DNA of 64,000 nt from Flavimobilis sp052324925 (GTDB lineage: Bacteria > Actinomycetota > Actinomycetes > Actinomycetales > Cellulomonadaceae), in the NCBI GenBank assembly GCA_052324925.1, contig JBQPRE010000002.1; one strand, 5' to 3'. The notes below the pieces were generated by a model. It was not told the DNA's origin and did no database searches. It worked only from the letters and a program-made list of their open reading frames with translations. Of this stretch, positions 40,825 to 48,778 are shown piece by piece (position 1 is the stretch's first letter; each line of letters starts with the position of its first letter). Position numbers and translations under genes: made by a program.

Positions 40825-43111
40825 GTCCCCCTACTCGGGGCGATCTGTCGCTCGCTGTGCCCGCCATGGACATCTCCGTGGCGGGCACAGCCGTGTCTGC
40901 TCCGGCACGCGCCCGCGTGCCGGAGGGCCGGGGCGTGCCGGGCGGGACCCCGGCGCCTGCGGTGTTCCGCCGGTAGGGCTCGGCTCGGATGCCACGCGCG
41001 CCGGCGAGGAGTCCGCGTCCCCGCGCGAGGTCGCGTCGTGCATGGACGTCGTCGATGTCACGGACGCCCTGCGTGCCTCGTGATCGCCCAAGTCGCCACG
41101 CTCCCCGCGCAGTGACGATCGCGCCGCGCGCGCCTGCGGCTGCGCGGACTCGGGCGCGCGCGAGGCGGCCCCGAGCGAGGGTCAGGTCGACGTCGACGGC
41201 AGTCGCAGCGTGATCCTGGACGCGCTGCAGGAGCCAGGCGCGTGACGTTCGCTCGTGCGGGATGCGATCGACGACGATCGATTGAGCGCATGCGACGAGG
41301 ACACCGCCTGCGGCAACGACCTCGCGCGTGAAGAGCGTGTCTTCGCCTCCCCGCAGTCCGCGGTCGGCACGAAAGCCCACGCCGAGCGCGCGCACGGCGG
41401 TGACGTCGATGAGCAGGTTGCCGGTCGGTGCGCTGCGCCGCGCGGCTCCCGTGTCATAGACCGGGCGGCGGAAGAAGCCGCCAGCCTGGGTCCAGGCGTC
41501 GGGTGGCTCGGGCCACTCCGGGACGATCGTGCCGGCGACGAGCGTCGCACGGTGCGTGGCCCACGTGTCGACGAGCGGCGCGAGCCAGACTTCACCCGGG
41601 GCGTCGTCGTCGTCGATGAACGCGAGGAGGTCCGTCGTCGCCTCGTCGAGCGCGCGGGCGCGAGCTGCCCCGATGCCCGAGCGGGGTTCGTGGACGTACC
41701 GCACGTCGGGCCCACCCGACTCGCGCAGTGCGAGGGCCGCGCGCTCAACGGTGTCGCGCGCACCGCCGCGGGGATCGTTGTCCACGACGAGCACGCGTGT
41801 GCGCGCCGCAAGTCCCGTCGACGCGTCCCGGTGAGCGTCGTCTGCCGCGGCCAACCCGCGTACGTGCTCGGCGACGTGCGCGAGGGTTCGCCGCACCTCG
41901 TCATTGCGGCGGTAGGTGAGGATCGCCACCGTGACGGTCGGTGCGACGACGCCGTGGTGACGCTCTGACACGGGACGGTCGGCCGTCGCGTTGAGGACTG
42001 CTCGTGCCGCCGCCCGATAGCGAGCGATGCCGAATCGGTCGACGGCCTCGTCGCGACCAGCCGCAGCAAGACGAGCGGCCCGTGCGGGATCGTCGAGCAG
42101 CTCCGCGATGGCTCGTGCAAGATCCGCTGGATCCCCGGGGCGTGCCTGGAGTCCAGTGACGCCCGGCGTGACGATCTCGGTCAGTCCCTGGGTTGCGCTG
42201 GCGACGAGCGGGCGCCCCGCGAGCAGCGCTTCGACCGCGGTGTTGCCGAAGGGCTCCTGCCGCGACGGGACGAGCACGATGTCGGCAGCATCGAGTGCCG
42301 GACGCGTCGGCGACACGTACCCGCGCAGGTGCACCGCGCCAGCAAGGTCGGGTTGGGCAGCACGCGCGCGCAGCTCAGCCTCGAACGGCTCATAGCCTGC
42401 GAACGGGGTGCCGCACACGTCGAGCGTCACGTCGCGGCCCGCGGCGCGCAGGATGCCGACCGCGTCGAGCGCGACGTCAACACCCTTGCGCGGCGAGAGC
42501 CGTGCCACGAGCGTCAGGTGAGCGGGGTCGCCCGGACGCCGCGACCGCAGCGGCGCGGGCGCACCGGCGTCCGGAACGCCGTTGTGCACGATCGTGAGGC
42601 GACGGCCGAGGCCGGAGTCGACGTCCGTGAGGACGCCGGCCGACGACTGGGAGTTGACGAGGATCGTCCGCGCGAGCCGCAGGGGAGCGGCGAGCCCCCG
42701 CCTGAGGATGCGCGAGACCCCGTCCTCTGCCTCGTGGACGTAGCAGAGCGCGGGAGTGCGCGTGAGGCGCGCGGCCACGAGCCACGACGGAATCGTCACG
42801 GTGTTGACGGCCACGACCGTCGGCCGCAGCCGCCGCAGCAACGCACTGCCCGTGACGATGGACCGGAGCATCGCGCCCGCCAACCGCACGAGCCCGACGG
42901 GGGTGAGGGCTGATTTGCGCAGCACCGGCGTCCGGGCGTCAACGATGACCTGCGCGCCCGCCTCTTCGAGCCGCGCGACGAGCGGACCGGGGCCTGGAAC
43001 CGTCACCGTCACCTCCCACGCGTCCTCCCGAGCGGCCAGCACGAACTCGATGAGCTGCAGATCGCTGCCGTAGACATCGGCGGACGGGTGGGCGACGAAC
43101 AGGAGTGGCAC
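40811..43111 (-). CDS. Glycosyltransferase fusion: GT4 domain plus GT2 domain
   Basis: 766 residues with two enzymes in one chain. Residues 1-385 are a GT-B fold family 4 transferase (ARLSPRKGVDVALDA, PSRQEPFGNTAVEALLAG). From about 389 a family 2 (GT-A) domain begins VTVAILTYRRN, with IDDDDAP as its DxD region; it is paralogous to the separate GT2 gene at 53650. That domain should end near AEPYRR (residue 715); the last 51 residues are translated through two terminator palindromes and overlap the 3' end of the convergent beta-helix gene by 14 bp. The GTG at 43111 follows GAGGGA at good spacing; 43147 would lie in the -10 box. Confidence 0.85.
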   Translation of the reverse strand: MPLLFVAHPSADVYGSDLQLIEFVLAAREDAWEVTVTVPGPGPLVARLEEAGAQVIVDARTPVLRKSALTPVGLVRLAGAMLRSIVTGSALLRRLRPTVVAVNTVTIPSWLVAARLTRTPALCYVHEAEDGVSRILRRGLAAPLRLARTILVNSQSSAGVLTDVDSGLGRRLTIVHNGVPDAGAPAPLRSRRPGDPAHLTLVARLSPRKGVDVALDAVGILRAAGRDVTLDVCGTPFAGYEPFEAELRARAAQPDLAGAVHLRGYVSPTRPALDAADIVLVPSRQEPFGNTAVEALLAGRPLVASATQGLTEIVTPGVTGLQARPGDPADLARAIAELLDDPARAARLAAAGRDEAVDRFGIARYRAAARAVLNATADRPVSERHHGVVAPTVTVAILTYRRNDEVRRTLAHVAEHVRGLAAADDAHRDASTGLAARTRVLVVDNDPRGGARDTVERAALALRESGGPDVRYVHEPRSGIGAARARALDEATTDLLAFIDDDDAPGEVWLAPLVDTWATHRATLVAGTIVPEWPEPPDAWTQAGGFFRRPVYDTGAARRSAPTGNLLIDVTAVRALGVGFRADRGLRGGEDTLFTREVVAAGGVLVACAQSIVVDRIPHERTSRAWLLQRVQDHAATAVDVDLTLARGRLARARVRAAAGARGAIVTARGAWRLGRSRGTQGVRDIDDVHARRDLARGRGLLAGARGIRAEPYRRNTAGAGVPPGTPRPSGTRARAGADTAVPATEMSMAGTASDRSPRVGGLSRE
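40855..40890. terminator. Terminator of the beta-helix gene, inside the GT4-GT2 reading frame
   Basis: Perfect 12-bp arms CTGTGCCCGCCA and TGGCGGGCACAG, 12-nt loop, 30 bp after the beta-helix gene's stop. Confidence 0.88.
40900..40925. terminator. Second back-to-back terminator, inside the GT4-GT2 reading frame
   Basis: Perfect 12-bp arms CTCCGGCACGCG and CGCGTGCCGGAG with a 2-nt centre. Likely serves the minus-strand glycosyltransferase gene although its open frame runs through it. Confidence 0.82.
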
Positions 43112-43145
43112 GGCAAGTCCCTCGGCATCGGGAGTGGTGTCGTCC

Positions 43146-43186
43146 ACGCTAGGCGGAGCGGGTGAGGGGCAGGGGAGATCTCACCC
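43146..43186. promoter_or_regulatory. -10 box of the GT4-GT2 gene and adjacent GGGTGA palindrome
   Basis: Minus-strand TAGCGT (43146-43151) predicts a start near 43139, 28 nt before the GTG at 43111. Next to it GGGTGA-N15-TCACCC (43160-43186) resembles the motif upstream of the beta-helix gene. Confidence 0.4.
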
Positions 43187-43261
43187 AGCGCCCGCCCGAC
43201 GCCCACGAAGGGTCGCCCCGTCCTCACCCCGTGCTCACGAGTGCGGATGCACGTGCGGTCA

Positions 43262-43267
43262 TAGACT
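43262..43267 (+). promoter_or_regulatory. -10 box of the flippase gene
   Basis: TAGACT, start near 43274, about 30 nt before the GTG at 43303. Confidence 0.45.
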
Positions 43268-43302
43268 CGCCACGCCAGGACGGTTCAGGGGACGGGGAAC
43301 AC

Positions 43303-44754
43303 GTGGAGGAGCTCGGTCGTCGCGCCGCGCGCGGCGCAGGTGTCACCGTGGTCGCGCAGGTCGCCCGCGTCGGGGTGCAGATGCTCTCGGTCGTCGTGCT
43401 GGCCCGCCTGCTGACCCCTGCGGACTACGGTGTCATCGCGATGGTGCTCGTCGTCGTCGGCGTGGGTGAGGTCGTGCGCGACCTTGGCCTGTCGACCGCC
43501 GCGGTCCGCACCAAGGACCTCACCGACGCTCAACGGTCCAACCTCTTCTGGGCCAACACGCTCATTGGCACGACCCTCACCGTCGCGCTCCTCGCGGGTG
43601 CCCCGCTCGTCGGCATGCTCTTCGGACGCGATGATGTCGTCCCGATCGCCCGCTACGTCGCGGTCGTCTTCTTGCTTAACGGCCTCACCGCACAGCTGCG
43701 GGCTGACCTGCAGCGACGGCTACGCTTCGGGGCGCTCGCGGCCATCGACGTCGGGTCCCAGCTGCTCGGCGCGACGGTCGCGGTCGTCTTCGCTGTCGCG
43801 GGGGCGGGTGTGGCCGCACTCGCGGCGCAGCAGGTCGTCCAGTCAGCCACGGTCATGATTGCGTGCGCGCTGCTGTGCCGGTGGATCCCGTCGCGGCCCC
43901 GCAGGGGTGTTCCCATGGCTGAGCTCTGGCGCTTCGGCGGGCATCTCGCGGCCTCGCAGATCGCCGTCTACATCGGCAACAACGTCGACGCTCTCGTCAT
44001 CGGCACGCGCCTCGGCCCGACGGCGCTCGGCCTCTATGACCGGGCCTACCGTCTCGTCATGACGCCTGTCTCGCAGGTCCGGGCACCCACGACAACGATT
44101 GCGCTGCCCGTCCTCACGCGACTCGTCGACGAGCCCGCGCGGCTGCGCAGGTACCTCGTGCGCGCACAGCTCGCACTTGCGTACCCCGTCATGGTCGGGG
44201 CAGCGCTCCTGGTGGGGACGGCCGGGCCCGCGACCGCGGTCCTGCTCGGTGAGGGCTGGGATGGCGCGGCTCCGCTCGTGCGGTTCATGGCGACGTCCGC
44301 GCTCTTGCAGACGCTCGCGTACGTCGGCTATTGGGTGTACCTCGTCTTCGGGCTCTCATCGCTCCTGCTCCGGTACACGCTCCTCACGGTGGCGCTCAAG
44401 GTCGTGCTCGTCGTCCTCGGTAGCACGTGGGGTGTTGTTGGTGTGGCCGCCGCGTACACGCTTGCTCACGCGCTGGAATGGCCGCTCTCGCTCGCGTGGC
44501 TCTCGCGCCATGCGCCCCTTCCGGGGCGCGAGCTGGCACGCGGTGCTGGGCACGTGCTCGGTGTCGGCCTCGTTGTGGGGCTTGCCGCGCACGGTGGCAC
44601 GATGCTCATCGACGGGCCCGCATGGCTGTCGCTCGGCGCCGGACTTCTTGCTGGCGCGGCCGCGCTCGGCGCCGCGCTCGCGATCCCGTGGGTGCGTCGG
44701 GATGCGACCGACGTCGTTGAGGTCGTCCGCGCAGCAGTCAGCCGTCGGCGCTGA
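43303..44754 (+). CDS. Polysaccharide flippase (Wzx-like, MOP superfamily)
   Basis: 483-residue inner-membrane protein with about twelve to fourteen helices that moves lipid-linked repeat units across the membrane. The N-terminal GAGVTVVAQVARVGVQMLS and VVVLARLLTPADYGVIAMV segments are typical of the polysaccharide transporter (PST) group. The start is set at a GTG preceded by GGGGA and 36 nt after a TAGACT -10 box; earlier in-frame codons are not coding-like. Divergent from the GT4-GT2 gene and convergent with the chain-length kinase. Confidence 0.9.
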   Translation: MEELGRRAARGAGVTVVAQVARVGVQMLSVVVLARLLTPADYGVIAMVLVVVGVGEVVRDLGLSTAAVRTKDLTDAQRSNLFWANTLIGTTLTVALLAGAPLVGMLFGRDDVVPIARYVAVVFLLNGLTAQLRADLQRRLRFGALAAIDVGSQLLGATVAVVFAVAGAGVAALAAQQVVQSATVMIACALLCRWIPSRPRRGVPMAELWRFGGHLAASQIAVYIGNNVDALVIGTRLGPTALGLYDRAYRLVMTPVSQVRAPTTTIALPVLTRLVDEPARLRRYLVRAQLALAYPVMVGAALLVGTAGPATAVLLGEGWDGAAPLVRFMATSALLQTLAYVGYWVYLVFGLSSLLLRYTLLTVALKVVLVVLGSTWGVVGVAAAYTLAHALEWPLSLAWLSRHAPLPGRELARGAGHVLGVGLVVGLAAHGGTMLIDGPAWLSLGAGLLAGAAALGAALAIPWVRRDATDVVEVVRAAVSRRR

Positions 44755-44767
44755 CGGCAGACGAAAA

Positions 44768-44821
44768 CCCCAGTCGCGACCTCAGCCGCAACCCCAGCCG
44801 CAACCCCAACCCCAGTCGCAG
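44768..44821. repeat. 12-bp tandem repeats between convergent genes
   Basis: Four imperfect copies of CCCCAGYCGCRA, with a 6-bp partial unit, between the stop codons of the flippase and kinase genes. No coding function. Confidence 0.85.
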
Positions 44822-44831
44822 CCGCGACCTC

Positions 44832-46502
44832 TCAGGCGCTTCGACGAGCCCGGGGGCCGTTGACCGGGTGCGTGGCGGAGCTTTGAGTGCCGTGGGGCGC
44901 GCTGTCGTACGCGGAGCGGCCCGTCGCCGCGGTGCTTGGGCTCGAGGGCGCGTTGCCAGAGTCATCGCGTCCGGACGGCTCGGTGGCGACGTCGCTCACG
45001 GGTGCGTTCGTGACCTCACTGACGCGCCCCGTACGGCGGTGAGTGTCGATGGCCGGCCGCTCGAGGTCCCGCGCTCTGTCCAGGGGCCGCGCGACAGGTA
45101 CGGGACGAGTGAGGTCGACCGGGGCAGGTGCGCGCTTCGTCAGCCGTGCCCGAGCGCCGCGTCCCGTGTGAGTGCGACGGCTTGCGCGTCCCGACTCGAG
45201 CGAGGTGGCCCCGTTGAGGACGACGCCGAGGCACGTCGCATCGATCGTGTCGAGCATTGTCATCGCGGCCGCGACCTGGGTGCGCCTGACGGTCGAGGCG
45301 CCGACGACCATGACAAGTCCGTCAGTGTGGCGCGCGAGAACGGCCGCGTCGGTGAAGGGAAGGAGCGGAGGGGCGTCGAGGATGACAGCGTCGTATGTGG
45401 CGAGCGCGTCCGTGAGAAACGACTGCATGGCCGCGGAGTCGATGAGCTGGGCCGGGTTGGGCGGAGTCCCGCCCGCGACGACCACGTCGAGCCCTTCGGG
45501 TCCCCAATGGTGCATGACGTCGCGCAGCTCGGCCTCGCCGAGCAGGATGGTCGTGAGCCCGTCGCGCGAGTCGATGCCGGTGTGCTCGGCAAGGGAGGGG
45601 CCGCGCAGATCGGCGTCGACGAGCAAGACGCGTGAGCCCTTCTCGGCGAGCGCCGCGGCCACGTTGATCGCCACGGTCGTGCGGCCTTCGCCCGAGACCG
45701 ACGACGAGATGACGAACGACCTCACCTTGCTGGCGGCGCTGATGAACTGCAGGTTGGTCTGAACGCGCCGGTAGGACTCGGCGACATGTCCGTCAGGCCC
45801 CGCCACGATCGCGGGCCGCCAACGGCGGGCGTCACGGTCGCGCGGCACGATGCCGAGAACGACGGCATCGGAACGTGTGGGAAGGTCGGCGGTGCGCCGG
45901 ACGCGGGTATCGAGCAACGACAGCGCGAGCACACCGAGAACTCCGAGAGCGACACCCGCTGCCCCGCCGAGCATGACCGTGCGTCGTGTGTTCGGTGTGA
46001 AAGGCACGCGGGCGTCAGCGGCCGGCGCCACCACAGTGAGGCGAACCACGGGCTTGTCGGCCGAGCCGGGAGTGATCTCGGTGACCTGGCGTGCGAGGCT
46101 CGCCGCGACTGCGTCCGCCGTCGCGGTCGCCACCGAAGGATCAGGCGAGACCGCCGTGATCTCGACGAACATCGTGTCAAGAGGCGTCGTTGCGGTGACG
46201 ACGCGTGCGAGGGTGCGCGCGGACATGTCGAGTCCGAGCTCATCGATCACGGGGTCGAGCACCGCGGGCATCGTGGCGAGCTGCGTGAATGACTGCACGA
46301 GGTTCTGCGTATACGTCGTCCCCTGGACGAGCTCGGCGACCGAACCGCCCTGGGTGAGAGAGACGAACGACGTCGTCGTCGATCTGTAGAGCGGCTGCGT
46401 TGATCGTGCGGCGCCGAATCCGGCGGCTGCCCCAACGAGCGCGATGATGACGATGACGAGCCATCGCCGCCGCAGCACCGCGACGTATTCCATGAGTTCC
46501 AC
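44832..46502 (-). CDS. Polysaccharide chain-length regulator fused to BY-kinase-like ATPase (Wzz-Wzc)
   Basis: 556 residues. The Wzz part has two helices (about 16-37 and 178-200) flanking an extracytoplasmic domain. The ATPase starts near residue 240. Walker A is SGEGRTT with arginine at residue 274 where bacterial tyrosine kinases have lysine. Walker A' (LLVDADLRGPS) and the motif following (VILDAPPLLPFTDA) are present. The last 110 residues are low-complexity with only one tyrosine, so the usual tyrosine cluster is missing. It probably controls polymerisation length, perhaps with weak or no autokinase activity. GTG start after GGTGG; ATG at 46493 is an alternative. Confidence 0.88.
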   Translation of the reverse strand: MELMEYVAVLRRRWLVIVIIALVGAAAGFGAARSTQPLYRSTTTSFVSLTQGGSVAELVQGTTYTQNLVQSFTQLATMPAVLDPVIDELGLDMSARTLARVVTATTPLDTMFVEITAVSPDPSVATATADAVAASLARQVTEITPGSADKPVVRLTVVAPAADARVPFTPNTRRTVMLGGAAGVALGVLGVLALSLLDTRVRRTADLPTRSDAVVLGIVPRDRDARRWRPAIVAGPDGHVAESYRRVQTNLQFISAASKVRSFVISSSVSGEGRTTVAINVAAALAEKGSRVLLVDADLRGPSLAEHTGIDSRDGLTTILLGEAELRDVMHHWGPEGLDVVVAGGTPPNPAQLIDSAAMQSFLTDALATYDAVILDAPPLLPFTDAAVLARHTDGLVMVVGASTVRRTQVAAAMTMLDTIDATCLGVVLNGATSLESGRASRRTHTGRGARARLTKRAPAPVDLTRPVPVARPLDRARDLERPAIDTHRRTGRVSEVTNAPVSDVATEPSGRDDSGNAPSSPSTAATGRSAYDSAPHGTQSSATHPVNGPRARRSA

Positions 46503-46764
46503 GTGTCCACCCCCCGGTGTTCCCGTCAGCAGCACGGACTCGTGTGAGGTCGGCGCTGCGGAGGCCCTTGGCAGGACCTCAGGCGATCGAATCATGGGAC
46601 CGGGGTGAGGGGAGCGTTCTCGGCGGGATCCCACCCCGCGACCACCCCGCCCTCGCACCGCGTGCCGCAGCGCGGGTGGCGCGACCTGCCGTCACGGCCG
46701 GGCGGTGGGTGTGCCGACCTCGGCCGCCGTGCGTCTGCCTGCTCGCACGCGGCCCGCACGACAC

Positions 46765-47655
46765 TCACGAATGCGCGACAGGCCCGGTCGGACGAACGAG
46801 TGCGAGCAGCCCGGCGCACGTGCCGCGCAGCGCAGGCCAGAGCGTCGTCGTCGGGTGGAGCAGCTGTCGTCGCCCGCCCCGCAGCAGGCACGCCCAGGCG
46901 TAGCCGGGAGCGTGCAGCGCCCAACGGAGCCGGTCATGAATCGGCAGGTGTCGGCGCGCGAAGACGAGGCGGTTGCGGGTGTCGTAGTAGTAGTACGTCG
47001 GTGACTTGGCGCGGCTCCCGGCGCTGTCTCGTTGTGTGCCGCCGGGGTCGTGGACGCAGCCGAGGTCGTCGGCGACGGCTGAGCGACCGCCGAGAGCGTT
47101 CCAGCGCCAGCCGAGGTCGACGTCCTCCCAGTAGAGGAAGTAGTCCGGCGTGATGCCGTCGAGCCTGCGCCACGCGTGTGCGCTGAGCGCGAGGCAGGCT
47201 CCGGTGAGCCAGGGAACGCCGCCGTCCTGCGCCCACGGGCGGGAGCGTCCTGTCCGGACGTCGAGGCGTGCGCCAGCAAAGCCCCGGCGACCCGAGCTGT
47301 CGTGGATGCGGGGCGCGAGCATGAGATCGGGTTCGGCTTCGACTCGTGAGGCGAGGGTGTCGGCTGTCGCGCGATCAACGCGTGCGTCCGGGTTGAGCAA
47401 GAGGATGCTCGTCACGTCGCCTGCGGCGCGGGCACCGGCCGCGCACCCGCCGCCGAACCCGAGGTTGGAATCGGGCGTCACGAGGGTCCAGCGCCGCTCC
47501 CGGGCGAGCTCGGTCACGCGGCTGCGCTCGCCAGCCGTTGTCGCGTTGTCGACGATGACGACGCGCCAGCCCTCGCGCTCAGGGTCGACCCACTCCGTGA
47601 GGTTGGCGGCGACGAGGTCGCACGAGCCGTAGCTGACGACGATGAGCGCTCTCAC
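46765..47655 (-). CDS. Family 2 glycosyltransferase (rhamnosyltransferase-like)
   Basis: 296-residue GT-A enzyme. VVIVDNAT, NLGFGGGCAAGAR and LLLNPDARVD contain the nucleotide-sugar site and DxD-like motif of WbbL/GT2 rhamnosyltransferases. LTGACLALSAHAWRRLDG and FLYWEDVDLGWRW carry the catalytic region (ED). A short hydrophobic C-terminal stretch may touch the membrane. GTG start with GAGGAG upstream. It lies 262 bp upstream of the chain-length gene on the same strand. Confidence 0.88.
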   Translation of the reverse strand: MRALIVVSYGSCDLVAANLTEWVDPEREGWRVVIVDNATTAGERSRVTELARERRWTLVTPDSNLGFGGGCAAGARAAGDVTSILLLNPDARVDRATADTLASRVEAEPDLMLAPRIHDSSGRRGFAGARLDVRTGRSRPWAQDGGVPWLTGACLALSAHAWRRLDGITPDYFLYWEDVDLGWRWNALGGRSAVADDLGCVHDPGGTQRDSAGSRAKSPTYYYYDTRNRLVFARRHLPIHDRLRWALHAPGYAWACLLRGGRRQLLHPTTTLWPALRGTCAGLLALVRPTGPVAHS

Positions 47656-47813
47656 GGGTTCCGGGCTCCTCGTCGACTCGCGGGTTGGACTGGGTCAGAC
47701 CTCGCTGGATGCGGCTCGGCTGGGCGGCTCGGCTGCGGCGGGGTGCCTGCTGCTCGGTGGCGGTGGTCCCCGCCAACGTACCGAGGGTTGGCCGCATGTG
47801 CGGGGCCACGGGA

Positions 47814-47840
47814 GGTGAGGAGCGGGTGAGCCTCGGGTGA
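47814..47840 (+). promoter_or_regulatory. GGTGA direct repeats with 11-bp period
   Basis: GGTGA at 47814, 47825 and 47836, exactly one helical turn apart, in the divergent region between the GT2 gene and the lipoprotein gene. This spacing is typical of OmpR-family response-regulator sites. Confidence 0.4.
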
Positions 47841-47939
47841 CTCGGAGACCGATGGCTGGCTCTCGCCCCGGGGCTCTCGCGGAGGATCAGGTGATGCCGC
47901 GGGACCACGCGGCGCAGGGGGATGTAAGGGGCGGGGACG

Positions 47940-48710
47940 ATGCGGAGAAGGACAGGGTCAGCGGGGGCAGACCGGCCAGGGAGGGCTCGACGCGGCAGAG
48001 CTGCCGTCGTCGTCTGCGTGGCCGTGCCGCTCGCCTGGGCAGGCGCTGCATGCAGCCCGAGTAGCCCGGCGGATCCGCAGGCCCAGGCCACCGCTCAGAC
48101 CCACCCGGCTGTGAATGGCGAGCAGGCTCCGGTCGCGAGCCCGTCGGGTCCGAGAGCGACCCCGGCGCCCAGGGCGTCGAGCTCTGAGCCCTCAGCGTCG
48201 ACCACGACGCCCGAGAAGCCCAGCGAGCAGGCGAAGCCGAAGAAGCCGCGCACGCAGAAGAAGCCGGCGAAGCCCAAGAAGCCTGCGAAGCCGACCCCGG
48301 TCCCGTCGGTCGACCGGCCCCGTGCGACCTCGGTCAATCTCACGTCCGTCGCGACGCCCGCCCCGGGTGTCACGGCCCACCTCGTCACGGTCGAGGATGT
48401 CGCAGGTCAGGCCGAAGGCCCCGGTGAGGTTGCTGGCAAGGCACTGCGCGTGACCGTTGAGCTCGTCAACGGGACGGCCGACGCGCTTGATCTGCGCGGC
48501 GCGGTCGTCAACCTCTACACCGGGACCGAGAAGGTTCCGACGTCGGTGCTCTCCGGTCCCGGCAGCCTCGCCCTTCCGGCGACGCTCGCCGCAGACGGCA
48601 CCGCCCGTGCGACGTACGTCTTCAGGACGGACGAGCGCGACGGCCACCTCGAGGTCGAGGTCGACATCGCCGACGCCCCGACCGTCGTCGCGTTCGCGGG
48701 GACACGATGA
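47940..48710 (+). CDS. Putative lipoprotein with Lys-Pro linker and beta-sandwich domain
   Basis: 256 residues. A signal sequence (about 18-38) ends in WAGAAC, a possible but imperfect lipobox. A disordered region follows, then a Lys/Pro-rich spacer (KPKKPRTQKKPAKPKKPAKP). From about residue 125 a beta-sandwich of about 130 residues (LRVTVELVNGTADALDLRG) resembles DUF4352/telokin-like domains of extracellular proteins. Function unknown. Its stop overlaps an ATG of the next gene's frame, and it lies in the same orientation as the surface-protein, GT2 and polymerase genes, suggesting one operon. Confidence 0.78.
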   Translation: MRRRTGSAGADRPGRARRGRAAVVVCVAVPLAWAGAACSPSSPADPQAQATAQTHPAVNGEQAPVASPSGPRATPAPRASSSEPSASTTTPEKPSEQAKPKKPRTQKKPAKPKKPAKPTPVPSVDRPRATSVNLTSVATPAPGVTAHLVTVEDVAGQAEGPGEVAGKALRVTVELVNGTADALDLRGAVVNLYTGTEKVPTSVLSGPGSLALPATLAADGTARATYVFRTDERDGHLEVEVDIADAPTVVAFAGTR

Positions 48711-48778
48711 CCCCGCGCCGCACCAGCGCCCGAGCGGCGCACTCAGCCCTGAACTCCTCCTCACCTGCCGAGGTCCCC

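Noticed and set aside
43147..43147. Start of the GT4-GT2 gene at the GTG at 43147
   Set aside because: It lies within the TAGCGT -10 box and has no ribosome-binding site; the GTG at 43111 has GAGGGA at good spacing.
46503..46764. Possible gene between the chain-length kinase and the GT2 gene
   Set aside because: Frames here are Arg/Pro/Ala-rich without start signals. The region holds only a GGGGTGAGG motif and probably the kinase promoter.
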